Shown: positions 1 to 5,884, counted from the stretch's first letter. The stretch is 9,934 nt of DNA from an uncultured Limnohabitans sp. (GCF_937889215.1 NZ_CALBEX010000102.1:1-9934), one strand, 5' to 3'. The notes: generated from the sequence alone by a model not told the origin. Made by a program: numbers and translations.

Positions 1-535
1 CGCTGTACACGGCCCCGGTGGGGTTGTTGGGCGAGACGGTGACGATGGCGCGGGTGCGGGGGGTGATGGCGGCGGCCAGGGCTTCCACATCCAGGCTCCA
101 GTCGCTGTGTGTGGGCACGGGCACTGGGATACAGCCACACATCCGGATGGCCATTTCCTGGTTGAAATAAAAGGGCATGGGCAAGATGAATTCGTCGCCC
201 GGGTCGGCCACGGCCAGCACGCTGTTGAGAAACGCCATGTTGCTGCCCGCCGTGACCATGACGATGGATTCGGTGCCGCAAACGATGTGGTTGTCGCTGG
301 CCAGTTTTTGCTGGAAGGTGTCCACCAAAGGGGCAATGCCGCCCACAGCCTGGTATTTGTGGAGCAGGGGATCGGCCATGAGCGCGGGCAGCTGCGCCAC
401 GGCTTGCGCCGGAGGGCCGTAGTTCACAACGCCTTGGCCCAGTGAAATGGTGCCGGGGTTGTCGCGCACCAGCTTGGCGATGGTGGGGATGATGGGGCTG
501 TCCACCGCATCCATGCGGTCAGATTGGCGCTTCAT
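1..535 (-). CDS. PLP-dependent aminotransferase, class I/II (N-terminal part, cut by window edge)
   Basis: This is the first 178 codons of a fold-type I pyridoxal-phosphate aminotransferase; the 3' part lies beyond position 1. Such enzymes move an amino group between an amino acid and a 2-oxo acid in the cytoplasm. Seen here: an N-terminal ISLGQGVVNYGPP segment (about residues 30-42) that matches the substrate-gate region of the family, the HKYQAVGG segment, the VTAGSNMAF cofactor-phosphate region near residue 94, and SPNNPTG at 168-174, the classic Asn-Pro-x-Gly motif. The PLP lysine would be downstream and is not visible. The start ATG at 533-535 gives the usual short N-terminus (MKRQSDRMDAV). 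No strong Shine-Dalgarno is visible. It lies 58 bases downstream of the FKBP gene on the same strand, so co-transcription is plausible. Substrate specificity cannot be read from this part. Confidence 0.9.
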   Translation of the reverse strand, partial: MKRQSDRMDAVDSPIIPTIAKLVRDNPGTISLGQGVVNYGPPAQAVAQLPALMADPLLHKYQAVGGIAPLVDTFQQKLASDNHIVCGTESIVMVTAGSNMAFLNSVLAVADPGDEFILPMPFYFNQEMAIRMCGCIPVPVPTHSDWSLDVEALAAAITPRTRAIVTVSPNNPTGAVYS

Positions 536-570
536 GGGGTGTATTCCGTGGCTGGGGTCTTGAAATATCG

Positions 571-602
571 TTCACTTGCCGATCACTTGCGGGTCACTTG
601 CC
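571..602. repeat. three 11-bp-spaced copies of TCACTTGC at the FKBP stop codon
   Basis: TCACTTGC occurs at 572-579, 583-590 and 594-601, exactly 11 bases apart. On the minus strand each copy reads GCAAGTGA, and the first contains the last codons and stop of the FKBP gene. Since 11 is not a multiple of three, the three TGA triplets (594-596, 583-585, 572-574) fall in three different frames, so all frames are closed within 25 bases. Tandem slippage duplication is the simplest origin. Confidence 0.75.
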
Positions 603-1043
603 GTTGATGGCCAGCAACTCGACCTCAAAGAACAAGGTGGCTTTGGGCGGGATCACGCCACCCGCGCCGCGATCGCCATAGGCGGTGTCTGGCGGGCATG
701 TGAGCTTGGCCTTGCCGCCCACTTTCATGCGCTGCACGCCTTCTGTCCAGCAGGGGATGACCCGGCTCAGGGGAAACTCGATGGCCTTGTTGCGTTTGTA
801 AGAGCTGTCGAACTCTTTGCCGTCGGGCAAGGTGCCTCGGTAATGCACTTTGACCGTGTCCGAGGCTTTGGGGCTGGCACCGGTGCCGTCTTGGAGTGAA
901 CGGTAGACCATGCCCGAGGCCGAGACTTGCGCCCCAGGCTCTTGCGCCGCAGCAGCAGTGATGGTGTTTTGGGCCCAGGTGGTAGAGCAGGCCAGCAAAA
1001 TCAGGGAAAGGGCGGCTGCGCTGGAATTCAAAAATGTTTTCAT
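594..1043 (-). CDS. exported FKBP-type peptidyl-prolyl cis-trans isomerase
   Basis: A 149-residue FKBP-type prolyl isomerase that should catalyse cis/trans isomerisation of X-Pro bonds during folding outside the cytoplasm. The N-terminus is a signal sequence: MKTF, then a hydrophobic run to about residue 18. Cleavage could be lipoprotein-type (LLAC, Cys19) or signal peptidase I after TTWA (residue 24). The single FKBP domain covers about 45-146, with active-site motifs HYRG (67-70), EFD (77-79), RVIPCW (94-99), AYG (121-123), IPP (131-133) and LFFEVELL (137-144). It lacks the N-terminal dimerisation arm of FkpA/Mip. The ATG at 1041-1043 is preferred because it begins the signal peptide; an in-frame GTG at 1080-1082 would add 13 residues (KPLRPHLHKNHP) that would spoil it. 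It follows the flavoprotein gene by 64 bases. The stop lies inside an 11-bp tandem repeat. Confidence 0.92.
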   Translation of the reverse strand: MKTFLNSSAAALSLILLACSTTWAQNTITAAAAQEPGAQVSASGMVYRSLQDGTGASPKASDTVKVHYRGTLPDGKEFDSSYKRNKAIEFPLSRVIPCWTEGVQRMKVGGKAKLTCPPDTAYGDRGAGGVIPPKATLFFEVELLAINGK

Positions 1044-1107
1044 GGGGTGATTTTTGTGCAAATGAGGGCGAAGGGGCTTCACTTCGGGGACAAGTTGGGC
1101 TGTTGCA

Positions 1108-2043
1108 TTATCCGAAAGTCTTGGCCTGAGCCCATTGCCCCATGCGGGCGCTGATGCTGTGAAACTCGGCCACCGTTTGCGCGATGATGTGCTCTGCCGT
1201 CAAGACTTCGTGCACCAGACCGGCCGATTGGCCTGCCAAGGCGGGGGCGGCGTTCATGTTGCCCCCGAAATAAACATCCTGAATGCCTTGGAAGGCGTCG
1301 GGCCCCATCAGGCCGGCTTCGTGCAGGCTCTGTGTGAACGGGGCTTTGAGTGCGCGGATACAAGGTGAGGACTTGGTGTTGAGCATGTAGGTGCCGGTGG
1401 TGGGCGCGTCCACAATGGCCTGTTTGTAATGGCTGTGTACCGGGCTTTCTGCGCAGGCCACAAAGCGGGTGCCCATCTGAACCGCTTCGGCGCCCAAGGC
1501 AAAGGCGGCGGCCATGCCGCGACCGTCCACGATGCCGCCTGCCGCAATCAGGGGCAGATCGGTTTTTTCCCGAATGGCCTGCAGCAGCACCAAGGTGCTG
1601 ACTTCTTCTGGGTTCTTGAAGCCACCACCTTCGGAGCCCTCCACCACCAGGCCATCAACCCCTGCATCGGCGCATTTCAGGGCGGCTTCCAGCGTGGGCA
1701 CAGCGTGGTAAACCGCGATGCCCGCTGCCTTCAAAGGGGCGACAAATTTGGCCGGGCTGCCCGCCGAGGTGGTGACAAACCGGATGCCCGAGTCGCAGAC
1801 GTAGCGCAGCATGGCGTCGTCTTTCAAAAAACGGATGGGCAAATTCACGCCAAAAGGCAGGCCCGAGGCCAGCATGGCCGCGATTTCGCGTTGGCAGTTT
1901 TCGGTTTCGCCTGAAGAGGTCTCGATGATGCCCAGCCCGCCTGCACGCGAGACCGCCATGGCCAAAGGGCTGCGGGCGATCCAGCCCATGGGGGCTTGCA
2001 AGATGGGGTAACGGGCTCCGGTGTGGGCCAAAACGCGGTTCAT
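1108..2043 (-). CDS. FMN-dependent oxidoreductase of the nitronate monooxygenase / FabK superfamily
   Basis: A 311-residue TIM-barrel flavoprotein of the nitronate monooxygenase/2-nitropropane dioxygenase family. Relatives oxidise nitronates, reduce quinones or reduce enoyl-ACP (FabK) using FMN. Seen: the N-terminal QAPMGWIARSPLAMAVSRAG (16-35) followed by GGLGII (35-40), FGVNLPI (64-70), VEGSEGGGF (134-142), the phosphate-binding LPLIAAGGI (163-171) and GAEAVQMGTRFVACAESP (184-201). In classical nitronate monooxygenases and FabK the glycine-rich loop ends GGH and supplies the catalytic histidine. Here the position is Phe142, so the name nitronate monooxygenase should not be taken literally. 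The start ATG at 2041-2043 gives a family-typical N-terminus; an AAGG lies about 10 bases upstream. It is first in a likely minus-strand run with the FKBP and aminotransferase genes, and diverges from the glutathione transferase. Confidence 0.88.
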   Translation of the reverse strand: MNRVLAHTGARYPILQAPMGWIARSPLAMAVSRAGGLGIIETSSGETENCQREIAAMLASGLPFGVNLPIRFLKDDAMLRYVCDSGIRFVTTSAGSPAKFVAPLKAAGIAVYHAVPTLEAALKCADAGVDGLVVEGSEGGGFKNPEEVSTLVLLQAIREKTDLPLIAAGGIVDGRGMAAAFALGAEAVQMGTRFVACAESPVHSHYKQAIVDAPTTGTYMLNTKSSPCIRALKAPFTQSLHEAGLMGPDAFQGIQDVYFGGNMNAAPALAGQSAGLVHEVLTAEHIIAQTVAEFHSISARMGQWAQAKTFG

Positions 2044-2137
2044 GGGTCTGCCTTGTGGGTCAAATTGAGCATCTTAATTGCCGGCCCTTGGCTGGGCAGT
2101 CGCGCAGTGGTCGCCAATGCCATCAGCAGGAGTCTCC

Positions 2138-2162
2138 AAATGGTCCTGCAGTTGGACCGTTT
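2138..2162. promoter_or_regulatory. 25-bp imperfect inverted repeat, candidate operator in divergent intergenic region
   Basis: The arms AAATGGTCC (2138-2146) and GGACCGTTT (2154-2162) are complementary at 8 of 9 positions around a 7-base centre TGCAGTT. It lies in the 157-bp gap between the divergent flavoprotein and glutathione transferase genes, 39 bases before the latter's start. The symmetry and size fit a dimeric repressor site; the TGGTC half-site recalls GntR/FadR-type operators, but this is only resemblance. No clear -35/-10 pair could be assigned, and a regulator gene is not in the window. Confidence 0.45.
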
Positions 2163-2200
2163 TTGCATAAACTGCACGCTTCACACAGGAGACCCATGAC

Positions 2201-2833
2201 ATGGCTTTGACGCTTTTTGCTTTTGATACCCCCAACGCCCGAAAAATCACGGTGGCGCTGGAGGAGATGGGTTTGCCCTATGCGGTGCAAGTGGTGGACA
2301 TCACCCAAAAGGAGCAATTCGATCCGGCATTCTTGAAGATCAGTCCGAACAACAAGATTCCGGCTTTGGTGGACACCGAAGGGCCCGATGGCCAGGCGCA
2401 GACGGTGTTTGAGTCCGGTGCGATCCTGATTTATCTGGCCGAAAAAACCGGTCAATTCTTGCCCGCTCAAGGTGCTGGTCGGGTGGCCGCGCTGGAGTGG
2501 CTGATGTTCCAAATGGGGGGCTTTGGTCCTGCGCCAGGCCAAGTGCACCACTATGCAGGCCTGAGCAACGAGGCCGACAAGCGCTATGGTTTGGCGCGTT
2601 TCATGGCCGAGACCTTGCGCCTTTATGGCGTGATGGACCGCAGACTGGCTGAACACGAATTTTTTGCCGGTGAGCTGTCGATCGCGGACTTTGCCATCCT
2701 GGGCTGGGTCTGGCGTCACCCGCGCCACCAAGTGGATTTGCAGCAGTTTCCCCACGTTCAGCGCTGGTACCAGGCCTTGATGGCACGGCCTGCGGTGCAG
2801 AAAGGCTTTGCCGTGGCGCTGCGCCGAGACTGA
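2201..2833 (+). CDS. glutathione S-transferase, Nu-class (YfcG/YghU-like)
   Basis: A 210-residue cytosolic glutathione transferase. It closely resembles E. coli YfcG as I remember that sequence: TPNARKITVALEEMGLPY at 10-27, SPNNKIPALVD at 49-59 and VFESGAILIYLAEKTG at 69-84. The thioredoxin-fold N-domain (about 1-85) shows Thr10 and Asn12 of the Nu-class active site, the cis-proline Pro54 and the glutathione-binding Glu71-Ser72 pair. The helical C-domain (about 92-205) has the SIADFAILGWVW segment with its conserved Asp. Nu-class enzymes show glutathione-dependent disulfide-bond reductase and peroxidase activity rather than classic conjugation. The start at 2201 has AGGAG at 2187-2191. A nearer ATG at 2196 opens only a four-codon frame that stops at once and overlaps the real start. 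The length is normal and the gene looks intact. Confidence 0.93.
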   Translation: MALTLFAFDTPNARKITVALEEMGLPYAVQVVDITQKEQFDPAFLKISPNNKIPALVDTEGPDGQAQTVFESGAILIYLAEKTGQFLPAQGAGRVAALEWLMFQMGGFGPAPGQVHHYAGLSNEADKRYGLARFMAETLRLYGVMDRRLAEHEFFAGELSIADFAILGWVWRHPRHQVDLQQFPHVQRWYQALMARPAVQKGFAVALRRD

Positions 2834-2986
2834 TGAGGTCGTTGGGGGTGGGGCTGTTCTGGGGCGCTGCCTTGCGATTTAAGCGGCTGGTTGCCGTGAA
2901 ATACCCTTGAACTGCAAGGCCGCACGTTCAAACAGGCCCTTTCTTGTGGCTTAATAACGTTTTGCATTTTTTATCCGGAGCCACAG

Positions 2987-3157
2987 ATGGGCAACAAAAT
3001 CGTCACCGAAGCAGACCGTAAATTCACCCCACCCCTGCCCGCATTGCCAGGCGTGACCCTGCGCACCGCAGGCCGCGGCCAGCGCGTGAGCTTGGAGCGT
3101 GGCGTCGCCACACGCAGCAAGAAAAACCCCGGCAAGCGCTCCACCAAGGGCGGTTGA
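2987..3157 (+). CDS. small basic protein of unknown function (56 aa)
   Basis: An open frame of 56 codons from ATG 2987 to TGA 3155-3157. Support for it being real: CCGGAG at 2975-2980 is well placed six bases before the ATG; about three quarters of third codon positions are G or C, as in neighbouring genes; and two hairpins, the second an obvious terminator, follow within 60 bases. The product begins MGNKIVTEADRKF, has a proline-rich middle (PPLPALPG, 15-22) and a basic tail (SKKNPGKRSTKGG, 44-56). I count 13 Lys/Arg against 3 Asp/Glu. There is no signal peptide, membrane segment or cysteine. I do not recognise the family. The charge suggests nucleic acid or ribosome contact, but that is inference. 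It lies 153 bases after the glutathione transferase and could be expressed from its own promoter, which I could not define. Confidence 0.72.
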   Translation: MGNKIVTEADRKFTPPLPALPGVTLRTAGRGQRVSLERGVATRSKKNPGKRSTKGG

Positions 3158-3166
3158 ACCCGGTGT

Positions 3167-3185
3167 GCCCGGCCGATCGCCGGGC
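3167..3185 (+). other. GC-rich hairpin upstream of the terminator
   Basis: GCCCGGC (3167-3173) pairs with GCCGGGC (3179-3185) across a five-base loop, 9 bases after the small gene's stop codon. No T-run follows, so it is not itself a terminator. It may protect the mRNA 3' end or assist the terminator that begins 9 bases later. Confidence 0.55.
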
Positions 3186-3193
3186 TTGCCTGC

Positions 3194-3222
3194 AGCCACT
3201 GATCACTCAGTGGCTTTTTTTT
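3194..3222 (+). terminator. rho-independent terminator after the small basic protein gene
   Basis: A perfect stem AGCCACTGA (3194-3202) / TCAGTGGCT (3207-3215) with loop TCAC is followed by a run of eight T (3215-3222). It lies 36 bases after the TGA of the small gene and before the MAPEG gene, so it separates the two transcripts. Confidence 0.93.
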
Positions 3223-3275
3223 CGGCGCTCTCTGAACCCAGATGGCTTTCTTCATGGCTTTGCAGCCTTGTTTTC

Positions 3276-3280
3276 AGGAG
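3276..3280 (+). promoter_or_regulatory. ribosome-binding site fixing the MAPEG gene start
   Basis: AGGAG at 3276-3280 sits six bases before ATG 3287. A second in-frame ATG at 3293 would be 12 bases away, so the first is preferred. Confidence 0.75.
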
Positions 3281-3286
3281 TCCTGA

Positions 3287-3679
3287 ATGTTGATGTCTTA
3301 TGTTGCCGTGTTGGTGGCGGGCCTCATGCCCGTGGTGTGCGCGGGCATTGCCAAGTCGGGTTTCAAGGGCTATGACAACCATGACCCCCGGGCTTGGCTG
3401 TCGCAGCAAACAGGTTTCAGGGCGCGGGCCAATGCCGCCCAAGCCAATTGTTTCGAGGCCTTTCCTTTCTTTGCTGTGGGCGTTGTCTTGGCGCTGCTCA
3501 CCGGGGTCGAGCCGGCCACGGTGGATGCGCTGGCTATGTTGTTCGTCGCGGCGAGGGCGGGTTATGTCTTTTTCTATTTGGCGGACAAAGCCACTTGGCG
3601 CACCTTGGTCTGGTCGGTGGCTTACTTGTGCGTCGTGGCCTTGTATGTTTTGGCCATGCTGAATTTGCAGGTGGGTTGA
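3287..3679 (+). CDS. MAPEG-family integral membrane protein
   Basis: A 130-residue hydrophobic protein of the MAPEG family (membrane-associated proteins in eicosanoid and glutathione metabolism), usually four-helix trimers in the membrane. Seen: helix 1 at about 3-22; the conserved RANAAQANCFEAFPFF segment (47-62) containing the family Asn-x-x-Glu-x-x-Pro pattern (Asn54, Glu57, Pro60), leading into helix 2 (about 58-72); helix 3 (about 78-98) ending in AARAGYVFFYLAD with Arg90, Tyr93 and Tyr97; Arg105; and helix 4 (about 107-126). The length is typical. Many bacterial members are uncharacterised, so glutathione transferase or peroxidase activity is only possible. The terminator upstream suggests its own promoter. 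The stop lies 39 bases before the tRNA gene. Confidence 0.88.
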   Translation: MLMSYVAVLVAGLMPVVCAGIAKSGFKGYDNHDPRAWLSQQTGFRARANAAQANCFEAFPFFAVGVVLALLTGVEPATVDALAMLFVAARAGYVFFYLADKATWRTLVWSVAYLCVVALYVLAMLNLQVG

Positions 3680-3718
3680 AGCAGAAATGCCGCGTTATCA
3701 AGGCACAATAGTGCTTCT

Positions 3719-3811
3719 GCCCCGGTGGTGAAACTGGTAGACACACCGGACTTAAAATCCGTTGCTTCGTTCATAGCGGGCGTACCGGTTCGATTCCGGT
3801 TCGGGGCACCA
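3719..3811 (+). tRNA. tRNA-Leu (anticodon UAA)
   Basis: A class II tRNA with CCA encoded. The acceptor stem is GCCCCGG (3719-3725) with TCGGGGC (3801-3807), then A and CCA (3808-3811). The D stem is GTG/CAC (3728-3730, 3742-3744) with GGTAGA in the loop. The anticodon stem is 3746-3750/3758-3762 with loop CTTAAAA and anticodon TAA at 3753-3755. A 21-base variable region (3763-3783) can form a short arm TGCT/AGCG. The T arm is ACCGG-TTCGATT-CCGGT (3784-3800). The outermost anticodon-stem pair (C3746, T3762) is mismatched. The long variable region and UAA anticodon identify leucine. A CACAAT at 3704-3709 may be the -10 box, but no good -35 was found. The next gene starts 18 bases downstream. 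Confidence 0.96.
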
Positions 3812-3814
3812 TTT

Positions 3815-3822
3815 GAGGAAAG
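3815..3822 (+). promoter_or_regulatory. ribosome-binding site immediately after the tRNA 3' end
   Basis: GAGGAAAG starts four bases after the tRNA CCA (3809-3811) and seven bases before ATG 3830. It rejects the longer frame that starts inside the tRNA and suggests that tRNA 3' processing creates or frees this leader if the two are co-transcribed. Confidence 0.7.
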
Positions 3823-3829
3823 CATCATC

Positions 3830-4456
3830 ATGAACCAAGACAACGCACCGCTTGAGATCCACGTGCATGGTGATGTGCCGATCAAAACCGGCACCGACAT
3901 CAAAGCTATCCAAGAAGCGCTCAAACCACTTTGGCATTACGCCGGTGCACGCTCCCTGAGTGAAGGTGCCGTCAGCCTCTACGAAGAAGAGCCCGGCATC
4001 CGTTTTGACACCACCGCTTGGCGTTTGCACCTGTGCTGGACGGTCCGGGGAGACGAAAATTTCCGCATGGTGCTCGACGATTTGTGCATGAATATCAACG
4101 AGTTGTCAGCGGGTGGTACGCAAATAGAGGTGACTTTTTACGACACCGAGTTTGACGACGAGGACGAGGCCAGTGGGGCCGAGTCGCGTGACGATTTTGT
4201 GATGATGTTTGTCGGCCCCGATCCAGGAGCGATCATGCAAGCCCAGCGCGATTTGCTGGTGCACGATGTGGTCAACATGATGGAGCGCCATTTCGACGGG
4301 GCCGAGCTGTCGGGCGTGGTGACCGAGATCGACAAGTTGTTCAGCCAGCGCTTTGACAGCTTGGTCAGCTCGCTCGACATCGGTAAACCACCGCGGGGGC
4401 CGGGCGGCAGCAATGGCCACGGTGGTGGTGGTCGTCGCCCACGCCATCTGCACTGA
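3830..4456 (+). CDS. conserved protein of unknown function with acidic middle and Gly/His/Arg-rich tail
   Basis: A 208-residue soluble protein. The start at 3830 is set by GAGGAAAG (3815-3822) placed seven bases before the ATG; the frame is open further upstream only because it runs through the tRNA, so the longer version is false. The body (about 1-185) begins PLEIHVHGDVP and contains WHYAGARSLSEGA (35-47), YEEEPGIRFD (51-60), WRLHLCWTVRG (64-74) and IEVTFYDTEF (99-108), then an acidic stretch (105-122). The last 23 residues (186-208) are low-complexity Gly/Pro/Arg/His. There are no signal peptide or membrane helices. I do not know its function. It may belong to a Burkholderiales domain-of-unknown-function family (DUF6806 comes to mind with low certainty). 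The MFS gene follows after 12 bases, so the two are probably one operon. Confidence 0.88.
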   Translation: MNQDNAPLEIHVHGDVPIKTGTDIKAIQEALKPLWHYAGARSLSEGAVSLYEEEPGIRFDTTAWRLHLCWTVRGDENFRMVLDDLCMNINELSAGGTQIEVTFYDTEFDDEDEASGAESRDDFVMMFVGPDPGAIMQAQRDLLVHDVVNMMERHFDGAELSGVVTEIDKLFSQRFDSLVSSLDIGKPPRGPGGSNGHGGGGRRPRHLH

Positions 4457-4468
4457 TCGGAGCGGACC

Positions 4469-5770
4469 ATGAGCACCCAAGGCATTCGTTCTGCTTTGAA
4501 TCCGGGTGTGCGTTTGCGCGAGGTCTTTGGCTGGGCCATGTACGACTTTGCCAATTCGGGTTATTCCACCGTGGTCATCACGGCTGTGTTTGCCGCCTAT
4601 TTTGTAGGCGGTGTGGCCGACGGAGCCGACTGGGCCACATTGGCCTGGACATCAGGCCTGAGCTTGTCGTATTTGATTGTCATGCTCACCATGCCTGGGC
4701 TGGGCGCTTGGGCCGACCGGGTGGCGGGCAAAAAACGCATGCTGATGTGGGTCACGGCGGGCTGCGTACTCAGCACGGCGGCTTTGGCGTTGGTGGGGCC
4801 GGGTCAGGTGGCGCTGGGCTTGTTCATCCTGGTGCTGTCCAACACTTTCTTTTCTTATGGCGAGTCGCTCACGGCTTCGTTTTTGCCCGAACTGGCCAGA
4901 CCCGAGGCCATGGGCCGAGTGAGCGGCTGGGGCTGGTCTTTGGGCTACATCGGCGGCATGCTGACGCTGGGCATTTGCCTGGCCTATGTTTTGGCCGCGC
5001 AAGCGCGGGGCGAATCGGGTGGCGAGTTTGTGCCGGTGACCATGCTGATCACGGCGGCTTTATACGGCGCTGCGGCTTTGGTGACTTTTGGTTTTTTGCG
5101 TGAACACTCGCCGCCGCAACCGAATGCCCCGGTCGTGACCGTGGTGCAAAGCCTGCGCCGGTTACGTCAGACCTTGCGCGAGGCCATGCCTTACCGGGAC
5201 TTCACCCGTTTGCTCGCTTGTGCGGTGGCCTACCAAGGCGGGGTGGCGGTGGCCATCACCTTGGCTGCCATTTATGCCGAGCAGGTCATTGGCTTTCAGC
5301 CACAAGAAACCATGGTGCTGATCTTTGTGCTGAACCTGGCCGCTTTTGTCGGGGCCTTCTTGCTTGGGTATGCGCAAGACCGCTTTGGCCACAAGCTGAC
5401 CTTGGCCTTGACCTTGGTGGGCTGGGTGGCGACGTGTTTCATCGCAGCGCTGTCAACCGACAAGGCCACGTTTTGGTGGGCGGCGGCCATTGCTGGTTTT
5501 TGCATGGGCTCGAGCCAGTCGTCGGGCCGCGCCATGGCAGGCCTGATGGTGCCGCCGCAACGCCTGGGCGAGTTTTTTGGTCTGTGGACTTTCGCCATTC
5601 GGCTGGCCAGCATTTTGGGGCCATTGACCTATGGCCTGATCACCTGGTTGAGCAACGGCAACCAGCGCTTGGCGATTGGCTCCACCTCGCTGTTGTTCAT
5701 CTTGGGCTTGGTGCTTTTGATGCCAGTGAACGTGGAGCGCGGCCGTTTGGCGGCGCAATCGAATCCTTGA
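4469..5770 (+). CDS. MFS transporter, Atg22/UMF1-like family
   Basis: A 433-residue polytopic inner-membrane protein. The N-terminal WAMYDFANSGYST (22-34) is the signature of the UMF1/vacuole-effluxer-Atg22-like branch of the major facilitator superfamily. The loop-2 MFS motif is GLGAWADRVAGKKR (77-90), and its counterpart in the second half is GYAQDRFGHK (300-309). About twelve hydrophobic segments are readable, with a hydrophilic central loop around 211-248 (REHSPPQ through MPYRDF). Family members in eukaryotes export amino acids from vacuoles; bacterial substrates are mostly unknown, so none is assigned. The start ATG 4469 has GGAG at 4459-4462. The gene lies 12 bases after the unknown-function gene. 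Its 3' end abuts the palindromic repeat region, and it converges on murI. Confidence 0.92.
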   Translation: MSTQGIRSALNPGVRLREVFGWAMYDFANSGYSTVVITAVFAAYFVGGVADGADWATLAWTSGLSLSYLIVMLTMPGLGAWADRVAGKKRMLMWVTAGCVLSTAALALVGPGQVALGLFILVLSNTFFSYGESLTASFLPELARPEAMGRVSGWGWSLGYIGGMLTLGICLAYVLAAQARGESGGEFVPVTMLITAALYGAAALVTFGFLREHSPPQPNAPVVTVVQSLRRLRQTLREAMPYRDFTRLLACAVAYQGGVAVAITLAAIYAEQVIGFQPQETMVLIFVLNLAAFVGAFLLGYAQDRFGHKLTLALTLVGWVATCFIAALSTDKATFWWAAAIAGFCMGSSQSSGRAMAGLMVPPQRLGEFFGLWTFAIRLASILGPLTYGLITWLSNGNQRLAIGSTSLLFILGLVLLMPVNVERGRLAAQSNP

Positions 5771-5779
5771 GTATTTTCT

Positions 5780-5884
5780 GTAGGTCGGTGCCTTCAGGTC
5801 TGACAAGGCGGGTGGTGAACCGTCGCCGTTTGAAATGTCGCTTCGCGAGAAGATGCCTGTCGGACCGTAAAGGCACCGACCTAC
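5780..5884. repeat. REP/BIME-like palindromic unit 1 (105 bp)
   Basis: The unit starts GTAGGTCGGTGCCTT (5780-5794) and ends with the exact reverse complement AAGGCACCGACCTAC (5870-5884). Inside these arms, 5797-5805 pairs with 5858-5866 (one G-T pair), so a transcript could form a stem of about 24 pairs with a small internal loop. Each end alone has REP architecture: GTAG followed by an imperfect hairpin (GTCGG ... CYGAC stem, CC ... GG inner pairs). The two REPs point inward from the outer edges. The core (5806-5857) can form a GG-TGAA-CC-topped hairpin and CTTC-GCGA-GAAG. It begins 9 bases after the MFS stop codon. Confidence 0.85.

Noticed and set aside
2123..2755. 210-codon minus-strand frame opposite the glutathione transferase
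   Set aside because: It is antisense to a well-supported gene and spans the divergent intergenic region without any supporting signal.
2907..2931. TTGAAC / GTTCAA inverted repeat with 13-base spacer upstream of the small gene
   Set aside because: Six-base arms at this distance are expected by chance at fair frequency and nothing else supports a site.
2946..2966. possible sigma-54 promoter (TGGC ... TTGCA) before the small basic protein gene
   Set aside because: The GG and GC elements are 14 bases apart instead of the required 10.
3719..3811. tRNA-Leu as attachment site of an integrated element
   Set aside because: No integrase, no duplicated tRNA 3' end and no change in gene type downstream are visible in the window.
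3725..3829. N-terminal extension of the unknown-function protein into the tRNA (start at 3725)
   Set aside because: The extension would translate tRNA-Leu sequence; the ribosome-binding site at 3815-3822 points to ATG 3830.
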